Positions 1-5,734 of a DNA stretch of 23,105 nucleotides are shown here, piece after piece; within the stretch, counting starts at the first letter, position 1, and every line of letters begins with the position of its first letter. The DNA is taken from contig SFIM01000034.1 in the NCBI GenBank assembly GCA_004556155.1, positions 1-23,105 of the forward strand, read 5' to 3'. A model generated the notes under the pieces. It ran no database searches. It was not told the DNA's origin and worked only from the letters and a program-made list of their open reading frames with translations. Made by a program: the position numbers and the translations under genes. This DNA comes from Clostridiales bacterium (GTDB lineage Bacteria > Bacillota > Clostridia > Christensenellales > Aristaeellaceae).

Positions 1-21
1 CGCAGCTGGCAGATCGTACTT

Positions 22-35
22 ACGCGTTAACGCGT
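22..35. repeat. 14-bp perfect palindrome (ACGCGTTAACGCGT)
   Basis: The 14 bases are identical to their reverse complement and sit about 30 bp from a second, stronger hairpin. No gene is visible in positions 1-119. The palindrome could be an operator or part of a small palindromic element cut by the window edge. Nothing in the sequence decides between these, so only the symmetry itself is certain. Confidence 0.5.
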
Positions 36-68
36 TCGCGCAGGACGGAGGGCTATGCCCGCATAGTG

Positions 69-95
69 ACAACCACCGGCTACGCCGGTGGTTGT
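69..95. repeat. REP-like perfect hairpin, 12-bp stem with 3-nt loop
   Basis: ACAACCACCGGC, the loop TAC, then GCCGGTGGTTGT form an uninterrupted stem. A smaller hairpin, GGGC-TAT-GCCC, lies just to its left at about 50-60. The element sits 24 bp beyond the stop of the minus-strand LRR gene but has no T-tract on either strand, so it is not a classical intrinsic terminator. G/C-rich palindromes of this shape are typical of REP elements and of IS200/IS605-type ends. That link is an inference, because no transposase is in the window. Confidence 0.55.
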
Positions 96-119
96 GTTCA
101 TTTATTCTCAGTTGCTCAG

Positions 120-698
120 TCAGTCTATTGAGTTGGAATAGGTATAATTCTTCCCATTCTCCTTGCACCAGCTTTCCGCCCAGGAACCGCGAACAACCGT
201 AAAGTTAAGCGAAACTGAGCAGGATTCGAACGCCCAGTTTCCAATGGTTGTCAGGCTGTTCGGTAGGGTGATGTTCGTAAGGGATTCACAGCCAGCAAAT
301 GCCCCGTTTCCGATGGTTGTCGGGCTGCCCGGCTGCGTGATGCTCGCAAGGGATTCGCATCCAGAAAAAGCCCAGTTTCCAATGGTTGTCAGGCTGTCTG
401 GCAGTGTGATGCTCGTAAGAGATTCGCATCCAGAAAATGCCCAACTTCCAATGCTTGTCAGGCTGTCTGGCAGTGTGATGCTCGTAAGAGATTCGCATCC
501 AGAAAATGCCCAACTTCCAATGCTTGTCAGGCTGTTCGGCAGAATGATCCTCGTAAGGGATTTGCAGCCAGCAAATGCGAAGTTTCCGATGCTTGCCAGG
601 CTGCTCGGCAGCGTGATGCTCGTAAGATATCTGCATTCATAAAACGCATTCTGTCCGATACGTGTGACACCACAGGGAACCGCATAGCTTTCCTGCAT
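120..698 (-). CDS. BspA-type leucine-rich repeat (LRR_5) protein, 3' fragment
   Basis: This 192-residue reading frame is almost entirely LRR_5 (BspA-like) repeats of 23 residues, with the pattern SLTSITLPxSLTxIGxxAF repeated about six times. It ends in the usual family tail, in which FTVVRGSWAESW is followed by a short tyrosine-containing end. Such repeats form a curved solenoid, and family members are mostly surface or secreted proteins that bind host or partner proteins. The ATG at 698 lies inside what should be a continuous gene. Moving back one frame upstream gives the family-typical KKLICYPCAF joining segment, so this is the second half of the gene whose first half is at 719-1168. It probably has no separate start signal of its own. 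Confidence 0.75.
   Translation of the reverse strand: MQESYAVPCGVTRIGQNAFYECRYLTSITLPSSLASIGNFAFAGCKSLTRIILPNSLTSIGSWAFSGCESLTSITLPDSLTSIGSWAFSGCESLTSITLPDSLTTIGNWAFSGCESLASITQPGSPTTIGNGAFAGCESLTNITLPNSLTTIGNWAFESCSVSLNFTVVRGSWAESWCKENGKNYTYSNSID
386..535 (-). repeat. Near-identical tandem 69-bp LRR units
   Basis: Positions 386-466 and 455-535 are identical over 81 bases at a spacing of 69 bp, which is exactly one 23-residue LRR. Units on either side follow the same period but carry scattered substitutions. The identity points to recent duplication or gene conversion within the LRR gene and makes the repeat number prone to change. Confidence 0.85.
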
Positions 699-718
699 AA
701 ATGCACAAGGATAGCAAA

Positions 719-1168
719 TCAGCTTTTTTCTGCTTTATCAAACAGTACGCCATTAGTTGTAAGAAGCATTGGATGATCGGGAGATACCTGAATTTGCGTT
801 AGGTTATCACAGGAAGTAAACGGATTTCCTCCGATACTCAGCAAGCTATCCGGCAGTGTAATGCTCGTAAGAGATGTGCATAGATCGAACGCCCCGCCTC
901 CGATGCTTGTCAGGCTGTTCGGCAGCGTGATGCTCGTATGGAAGCTGCACCCACAGAACGCATCGATCCCGATGGTTGTCAGACAGTCAGGAAGTATAAT
1001 ACTTGAAAGGAATTCGGAGTTGATGAACGCTTCGCTTCCTATGCTCGTCACGGCATGTCCATCTATTTGGGCAGGGACGGTCAAGAACTCTGCATAGGCG
1101 GTATAGTTTGTGAGCTCTGCCGTTCCATCAGTCAGCAGAATATACTGATAGTCCCCGCTCTTGATCAT
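719..1168 (-). CDS. BspA-type leucine-rich repeat (LRR_5) protein, 5' fragment
   Basis: This 149-residue frame starts MIKSGDYQYILLTDGTAEL, a segment that in this family normally follows a signal peptide. It continues with a short beta domain and three to four LRR_5 repeats (SITLPNSLTSIGGGAF type). It ends abruptly at FDKAEKS, at an A6 run. The start at 1168 has an AGAGGAAG ribosome binding site 5-6 bp upstream. No signal peptide is encoded, and none is visible in the upstream 170 bp. Restoring one A joins this frame to 120-698 and gives about 349 residues. It may be a decaying gene, a slippage-controlled gene, or a sequencing error. Without a signal peptide a surface role is doubtful. Confidence 0.72.
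   Translation of the reverse strand: MIKSGDYQYILLTDGTAELTNYTAYAEFLTVPAQIDGHAVTSIGSEAFINSEFLSSIILPDCLTTIGIDAFCGCSFHTSITLPNSLTSIGGGAFDLCTSLTSITLPDSLLSIGGNPFTSCDNLTQIQVSPDHPMLLTTNGVLFDKAEKS
724..729 (-). other. Frameshift site: A6 homopolymer in LRR gene
   Basis: On the coding strand the text is GCA GAA AAA AGC TGA, which stops translation. With seven A residues it would read GAA AAA AAG CTG ATT TGC, continuing into the downstream LRR frame. A tRNA-Lys on AAA could also slip back one base with perfect pairing, and RNA polymerase could stutter on the run. The sequence cannot distinguish mutation, slippage and assembly error. Confidence 0.7.
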
Positions 1169-1349
1169 TTGCTCTTCCTCTTTTCGGTTCTGTTATTTTG
1201 CATTGCTGCACATACCGGATACTTCGATGCGCATCGTACTTTTCCTTCCAACGGATTCAAGTGTTTCCTTCTCAATTACAGAATAACAGAAGCAAAAAAG
1301 CACCCAAGCCAGAGCGCCAGGAATTTTATGGCGATTGATTGCCGCACGC

Positions 1350-1386
1350 AAAAAGAGGGAGCCTTGGCTTTCGCTCCCGCTTTTTT
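1350..1386 (-). terminator. Intrinsic terminator of the beta-helix gene
   Basis: On the minus strand an AAAAAGCGGGAGC arm pairs with GCTCCCTCTTTTT across a loop of about 10 nt, with one mismatch, and ends in T5. It begins about 10 bp after the stop codon at 1396. The opposite strand also ends in T6, so it could work in both directions. The LRR gene downstream therefore probably needs its own promoter, but none in 1169-1349 is convincing. Confidence 0.75.
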
Positions 1387-1395
1387 ATAATAACC

Positions 1396-2910
1396 TTAGA
1401 ACTCCACCGCGTAGTCGCTCCACTGGCCCACGGCGCCCTGGCCGCTCAGGTCGCAGGCAGCCTCGTAGTAGTCCGCCGTGACGGTTACGTCGCTGGTGCC
1501 CTCGCGCAGCACTTCGCCTTCGGGGGATACCACGCGCACCGCGTTGCCCTGCGCATCCACCAGATTGCCCGCGCAGTACAGCGCCGTCACCGTGCTGTCC
1601 GCCGTCACCGTCCAGGTGGAATTCTCGGATACATGCACCACGCAGTAGCCGTTGCCGCCCTCGCCCGCGCAGGACTCATCCTGCACCACCGCGCCGGTCA
1701 GCGTGCTCTGCGCCGTCAGGTACAGATCCAGGGTGGAAATGCTGTCCCAGATCACATTGCCCTGCATCTGCTGCGCGATGCCGGTGAACACACAATCCGC
1801 GCCGTTCGCACCGACAGTACCCCAGCCACGCTGGTTGCTGTTGCCCGTGCAGCGCAGGAAATACTCGCTGTCCGCCGCAGCCTGGATGGTCACGTTGCTG
1901 AGCACAAACTCGCTCTCCGTGTTGGTGGTATAAAAAATGCCGCCGTTGTTGGCAATCAGCGTGCCGCCGGTCATTTCAAAGCTGCCCTTGCCCACCTGGG
2001 AGTCGCCCGACATGCTCTGATACAGGATCACATTCCAGGTGTTGTCGTTCTGATCCAGATCGGCCATGTTGCCGCTGAGAGTACAATCGTATAGCCGCAC
2101 AGCGTTCAGGCCCTCCAGGCACAGCGCTTCAGAGCCGTTGGCGGTCAGCTGCGCATTGTGGACGGTGATATCCGCCGTGACGTATACGGCAGGCGAACCT
2201 ACGCCGTTGCTGGTGTAGCTGCCGCCGTCCGCCACCAGCAGTCCGCCGCCGCGATCGGAACGGATGGCCGCCGAGGATTCGCCCTGGGTGGTAACGGTCA
2301 GGTTGCTGGCGTACAGCGTGCCGCCGCCCGCCACATGGATGCCGCCCGAGGTATCCTGTACGGTCTCGATGGTACTGTCAGCCACATAGACAATGCCATC
2401 GCCATAGGCAAACACGCCCGCGCCGCCCTTCGCATCGGTAGAGATGGCGCTGTTGCGGACGGTCGCGCTGCCGCCGGTGGTCAGCACTGCCGCGCCCACG
2501 CCGTAAAAGCTGGCACTGTCGCCGCCTGTGCTGTCGTTGGATACGCGGCTAATCTGCGCGTCCTCAATCGTCGTTTCGCCCGCGGCCACATGCACGGCGT
2601 TTTCATCCGTGCCGGTGGATTCAATCGCGCCGGTCAGCGTCGCATCCTCAGTCAGGGTGTTCACCGCTGCATACTCGCTGGGCGCGCTGCTTTGACCGCC
2701 CGGCCCGCCCATGCCGTCGGGAGGGTTGCCCATGCCGTCAGGTGGCGTACCCATACCGTCCGGGGGATTGCCTGTCGGCATGTCAGGCGGATTGCTGCCC
2801 TGCCCGGCAGGCGGTGTGCCCTCGGGTTTGGCGGGCGGTTCAGCCAGCGCGCATACGCTGACAGTCAGCAAAGCCATGGCTATCAATAAAGCAAAAATTC
2901 GTTTCTTCAT
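1396..2910 (-). CDS. Secreted right-handed beta-helix protein with PPDGM-repeat spacer
   Basis: The start is set at ATG 2910, not the earlier in-frame start at 3042. It has an AGGAGG site about 9 bp upstream and opens with a clear signal peptide (MKKRIFALLIAMALL, ending in CALA-E). The mature N-terminus (residues about 24-65) is a low-complexity spacer with a G-x-P-P-D-G-M heptad repeated three times. The remaining 440 residues are short, Gly/Ser/Thr-rich, repetitive beta strands (GTLYASNLTV, FEMTGGTLIANNGG) typical of pectate-lyase-like parallel beta-helices. No catalytic motif, LPXTG, SLH or C-terminal membrane anchor is visible, so the protein is probably released or loosely wall-bound. 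It could be an adhesin-like or carbohydrate-binding protein; the fold is well supported and the function is not. The gene is divergent from 3098. Confidence 0.72.
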   Translation of the reverse strand: MKKRIFALLIAMALLTVSVCALAEPPAKPEGTPPAGQGSNPPDMPTGNPPDGMGTPPDGMGNPPDGMGGPGGQSSAPSEYAAVNTLTEDATLTGAIESTGTDENAVHVAAGETTIEDAQISRVSNDSTGGDSASFYGVGAAVLTTGGSATVRNSAISTDAKGGAGVFAYGDGIVYVADSTIETVQDTSGGIHVAGGGTLYASNLTVTTQGESSAAIRSDRGGGLLVADGGSYTSNGVGSPAVYVTADITVHNAQLTANGSEALCLEGLNAVRLYDCTLSGNMADLDQNDNTWNVILYQSMSGDSQVGKGSFEMTGGTLIANNGGIFYTTNTESEFVLSNVTIQAAADSEYFLRCTGNSNQRGWGTVGANGADCVFTGIAQQMQGNVIWDSISTLDLYLTAQSTLTGAVVQDESCAGEGGNGYCVVHVSENSTWTVTADSTVTALYCAGNLVDAQGNAVRVVSPEGEVLREGTSDVTVTADYYEAACDLSGQGAVGQWSDYAVEF

Positions 2911-3059
2911 CGTTGCGTACCTCCTGTAATTGGGAAGTTCAGGTTTCTTCTGACGATCACAGGATACCGTCAATTTTTTACAGGCGTGTGAACAAACTTT
3001 GAATTTGGCGCTGCCGTCCTCAGACGTAATTGTTGATTCCATTTTTTCTCAAAGTACGC

Positions 3060-3065
3060 TATAAT
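3060..3065 (+). promoter_or_regulatory. Putative -10 box (TATAAT) for the TIM-barrel gene
   Basis: A perfect TATAAT lies 33 bp upstream of the ATG at 3098 in an A+T-rich stretch. The nearest -35-like element (TTGATT at 3033-3038) is 21 bp away, which is too far for a standard sigma-A promoter, so the -35 is unclear. An AAGGAG ribosome binding site follows at about 3082-3087. Confidence 0.5.
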
Positions 3066-3097
3066 AAAGGAAAGCACACGCAAAGGAGAGCATCGCC

Positions 3098-3961
3098 ATG
3101 CGCTTATCCACCTCTACCGCCATTTTACATCATCACTTTGATTATGCCCTGACGCTGACCGATATCCCGGCCGTTATCCGCACGGCGGGCTTTGACGCGC
3201 TGGATTGGAGCACCTGGCAGTTTTGCCTGCAAGGCGGCAAGGTGTTTGCCGGCCTGCTAAATGACGACGCCTGGGAAGCGCAGATAAACGCCCTGCGCGA
3301 GGCCGATGAGCGCGCAGGCATCGTCTGCCGCCAGACGCACTGCGTATCCACCAACTATGCGCGCTATCAAACGCTGGACGCGGAGCATCTGCGCCTGCTG
3401 GAGCAGCGCTGCATCCGCACGGCAGCCATCCTGGGCGCGGAATGGACGGTTATCCACCCCTTTGCGCCGGAGGACGCTGCCCGTGAGGAAAGCATCCGCT
3501 ATTTCTGCGAGTATCTCAAGCCACTGGAAGAACTGGCTGGCAAGCTGGGCGTGGGCATTGCCATTGAAAACATGCCCGACATCACGCAAAAGCGCTTTTG
3601 CTGCAAGGCGGAGGAGCTGTGCGCGCTGGTGGACGCCTTCAACAACCCGCTGGTGGGCTGCTGCTGGGATACCGGCCACGGCATGATTTCGGGCGACGAT
3701 CAATACGAAGCGCTCACCCTGCTGGGTCATCGCGTCAAGGCGCTGCACATTGACGATAACTACGGCACGGCCAGGGACGTGCATCTGCTGCCCTACGAAG
3801 GCTTGATCGATTGGAGCAAGGTGATGCGCGCGCTGCGTGAAATTGGCTATGACCATGATTTCGCGTTTGAGCACGCGCTCAATCCCACCCCGCACGCCGT
3901 GATGCCCGCTCAGCTGCGCTACATGTGCGCGCTGGGCAGAGAAATGCTGTCGAATATGTGA
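3098..3961 (+). CDS. Sugar phosphate isomerase/epimerase-like TIM barrel protein
   Basis: This 287-residue protein belongs to the xylose isomerase-like TIM barrel (AP_endonuc_2) superfamily, whose members use a divalent metal to isomerise or epimerise sugars and polyols. Visible landmarks are IAIENMPDI (metal-binding Glu), CCWDTGHG (Asp/His), LHIDDN (His), the DVHLLPYEGLIDW segment near the active site, and a terminal FAFEHALNP carrying the last Glu. All are in the expected order for the family. There is no signal peptide, so it is cytoplasmic. The ATG has an AAGGAG site 9 bp upstream. It is transcribed alone, between a divergent beta-helix gene and a bidirectional terminator, so the context does not reveal its substrate. 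The family call is firm and the reaction is unknown. Confidence 0.85.
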   Translation: MRLSTSTAILHHHFDYALTLTDIPAVIRTAGFDALDWSTWQFCLQGGKVFAGLLNDDAWEAQINALREADERAGIVCRQTHCVSTNYARYQTLDAEHLRLLEQRCIRTAAILGAEWTVIHPFAPEDAAREESIRYFCEYLKPLEELAGKLGVGIAIENMPDITQKRFCCKAEELCALVDAFNNPLVGCCWDTGHGMISGDDQYEALTLLGHRVKALHIDDNYGTARDVHLLPYEGLIDWSKVMRALREIGYDHDFAFEHALNPTPHAVMPAQLRYMCALGREMLSNM

Positions 3962-3977
3962 TCCGCATTTTCCCATC

Positions 3978-4021
3978 AAAGAACCGCGCCGGAGGACATG
4001 ATCCCCCGGCGCGGTTCTTTT
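3978..4021. terminator. Bidirectional intrinsic terminator
   Basis: A 15-bp perfect stem (AAAGAACCGCGCCGG with CCGGCGCGGTTCTTT) encloses a 13-nt loop. It sits 16 bp after the stop of the plus-strand TIM-barrel gene and 10 bp from the stop of the minus-strand gene at 4031. Both arms end in short T runs, so it can serve both convergent genes. Confidence 0.85.
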
Positions 4022-4030
4022 GGCATAGGC

Positions 4031-4798
4031 TTAATACTCGTAATAATTCAATCTGGTTACGCCCTCATTTCTGTCATAGCGGATAACCATCTGTGTGCCC
4101 GGATAATGCCCGTCAATCACCTGATCGCCCTTTAGCTGGGTTGTGAAGATATAGCCGTTGTCGTACAGCTTCGCCTCAAAATCGGCGGCCTTTATGCCGG
4201 ATTCTGGGAAAGCGCTTTCCAGCCAAACGCCCAAGCCGTCCTGCGCTTCCTCCAGCGTAACCATCGGCCGGAGCAGATTGCAGTCTGCCTGATACAGCGT
4301 GCCGTCCTCCTGCCAGGTAAGCGCCCAGCGGCGAAAGCCGTACAGCTCGTCGCTCGAGTAAAAATACGCATAGGTGATGCCCGTTTCCAGCTGCACTTCA
4401 TGCGCATCGTAAAAAGTCATGTTTTGAATACTTACATTGGAATAGCGCGGGGCGACCTGCGTGGACAGCTCGAAATCTGAGCGTCCTGCAAAGAGCCGCA
4501 ATTCGCTGCCGGATACCTCCGGGGACGGCAGGTCTTCGTCGTAGCGAACGGTCCAGAGATGTACGCTTCCATCCTCCGCAACGCCGATCAGGCTTTTAAC
4601 GTTTGCTTTTTCCAGCATTCCGTACAGCCGATAGCCGTCGAATGCGCTTTTCCCACATTCATTTTGGATGGCCGTCACCGCGTCGATGCGCGGCGAAACG
4701 GTTTTCCTTGTCGTTTCGGCTGTCGTATCAGCCATTGCCGTCGCTAAGCCGCACAGCAGCAAAGCAGCCAGCAGGAATACAAGCATTCTCTTCATCAT
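4031..4798 (-). CDS. Secreted protein of unknown function
   Basis: This 255-residue protein starts MMKRMLVFLLAALLLCG and has a signal peptide ending near ATAMA-D. The mature part is mixed alpha/beta with many aromatic residues (DELYGFRRWALTW, NGYIFTTQLKGDQ), and I do not recognise a family. A loose resemblance to PepSY/YcdB-like secreted domains is possible but unproven. A Cys in the signal region (LLLCGLATA) does not form a good lipobox, because the usual LxxC context is followed by further hydrophobic residues. GGGGAG lies 6 bp before ATG 4798; ATG 4795 is an equally possible start. The gene is monocistronic, with its own promoter-like sequence upstream and a shared terminator downstream. 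Confidence 0.75.
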   Translation of the reverse strand: MMKRMLVFLLAALLLCGLATAMADTTAETTRKTVSPRIDAVTAIQNECGKSAFDGYRLYGMLEKANVKSLIGVAEDGSVHLWTVRYDEDLPSPEVSGSELRLFAGRSDFELSTQVAPRYSNVSIQNMTFYDAHEVQLETGITYAYFYSSDELYGFRRWALTWQEDGTLYQADCNLLRPMVTLEEAQDGLGVWLESAFPESGIKAADFEAKLYDNGYIFTTQLKGDQVIDGHYPGTQMVIRYDRNEGVTRLNYYEY

Positions 4799-4880
4799 CG
4801 CTTACTCCCCTTTCTTGGTTGTCGGTCATTCATGCAATTGTTTTCAGCCATTTCAGGATATTCCATGGATTTAATTTCAC

Positions 4881-4907
4881 ATTATCATACCGGACAAGGT
4901 TTGTCAA
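4881..4907 (-). promoter_or_regulatory. Putative sigma-A promoter for the secreted protein
   Basis: On the minus strand a perfect TTGACA (4902-4907) is followed 15 bp later by GATAAT (4881-4886), within TATGATAAT. The spacer is slightly short. The start codon is 83 bp further on. It lies back to back with the plus-strand promoter at 4951-4979. Confidence 0.5.
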
Positions 4908-4950
4908 CGGCTTTTCCGTGCTTTGTTACATTTGCCCGGCACGCTTTCCC

Positions 4951-4979
4951 TTGCCCTGCGCGATGGAAGCGTGTATAAT
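4951..4979 (+). promoter_or_regulatory. Putative sigma-A promoter for the TVP38-GTPase operon
   Basis: TTGCCC (4951-4956), a 17-bp spacer and a perfect TATAAT (4974-4979) lie 56 bp upstream of the ATG at 5036. Spacing and position fit a housekeeping promoter driving both genes of the operon. Confidence 0.65.
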
Positions 4980-5035
4980 AAAAAATGGGAAAATTTCGTT
5001 CCCGCTTCTGAATCCATTATCAAAGGAAGTCCATC

Positions 5036-5734
5036 ATGACTGAACGACATAAGAAGGCGCTTTATGCCGCCGCTATTGCTATTTTTATCCTTTTTACGCT
5101 GGCTGTATCCTGGTTTGTGGGGCGGCCGCTGATTCGCTTTGTGCGCCAGCCGGAGCAGTTCCGCGCCTGGGTGCAGGGGCACGGGCTGCTGGGGCAGCTG
5201 GCCTTTTTAGGCATGACGGTGCTGCAAATCGTGATTGCCATCATTCCCGGCGAACCGCTGGAGCTGGGAGCGGGCTATGCCTTTGGCTTCTGGCGCGGCA
5301 CGCTGCTGTGCGAAATCGGCATCCTGCTGGGCGGGCTGCTGGTGTTCCTGTTTGTCAGGCGCTTTGGCGTAAAGGCCGTGGAGGTGTTTTTCCCGCGCGA
5401 GAAAATCGAATCGCTGCGCTTTCTCCACAATGAAAAAAGGCTGGCGCTGTGGGTGTTCATCCTGTTTTTCATTCCCGGCACGCCCAAGGATATCATGACC
5501 TATATCGTGCCGCTGACCCCCATGAAGCTGAGCACCTTCCTTTTGCTGTCCACCGTGGCGCGCCTGCCCTCGGTGGTCACCTCCACCATCGGCGGCAATG
5601 CGCTGGGCACGGGCAAGCTGACCTTCGCGCTGATCGTCTTTGGCGCAACGGCGCTCATCAGCGCGCTGGGCATTTTGATTTATCGCCGTATCTGCAAGCG
5701 CAGCGAAGCCCGGCAGAAAGAGGAGCAGGCATGA
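5036..5734 (+). CDS. TVP38/TMEM64 (DedA-like, VTT domain) membrane protein
   Basis: This 232-residue integral membrane protein has about six hydrophobic segments (the first at residues 11-30) and the VTT-domain landmarks. These are GEPLELGAGYAFGFWRG, RRFG in the first half, and FIPGTPKDIMTYIVPLTP followed by ARLPSVVTSTIGGNALG in the second. VTT proteins are thought to move or scramble lipids, or act as proton-dependent transporters, in the cytoplasmic membrane; the specific role here is unknown. The tail is basic and charged. The ATG has an AAGGAAG site. The stop overlaps the next start as ATGA, so the GTPase-nuclease gene is translationally coupled. The length is normal for the family. Confidence 0.9.
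   Translation: MTERHKKALYAAAIAIFILFTLAVSWFVGRPLIRFVRQPEQFRAWVQGHGLLGQLAFLGMTVLQIVIAIIPGEPLELGAGYAFGFWRGTLLCEIGILLGGLLVFLFVRRFGVKAVEVFFPREKIESLRFLHNEKRLALWVFILFFIPGTPKDIMTYIVPLTPMKLSTFLLLSTVARLPSVVTSTIGGNALGTGKLTFALIVFGATALISALGILIYRRICKRSEARQKEEQA

Noticed and set aside
386..600. Possible CRISPR-like array, because repeats recur every 69 bp
   Set aside because: The period equals one 23-residue LRR, the repeats are contiguous with no unique spacers, and the frame encodes LRR_5 protein.
163..642. Plus-strand repetitive ORF opposite the LRR gene
   Set aside because: It is the antisense shadow of the 69-bp LRR units and has no ribosome binding site. The minus-strand frame gives a known repeat fold.
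2158..2889. Plus-strand ORFs opposite the beta-helix gene
   Set aside because: Long open frames arise from G+C-rich repetitive coding on the minus strand, and no start signals or family features are visible.
5449..5730. In-frame extension of the GTPase-nuclease reading frame upstream of 5731
   Set aside because: It overlaps the TVP38 gene in another frame, lacks a good ribosome binding site at its start, and the product aligned with EF-G/Tet(M) begins at ATG 5731 (MSGSLTVGLLAHVDAGKTT).
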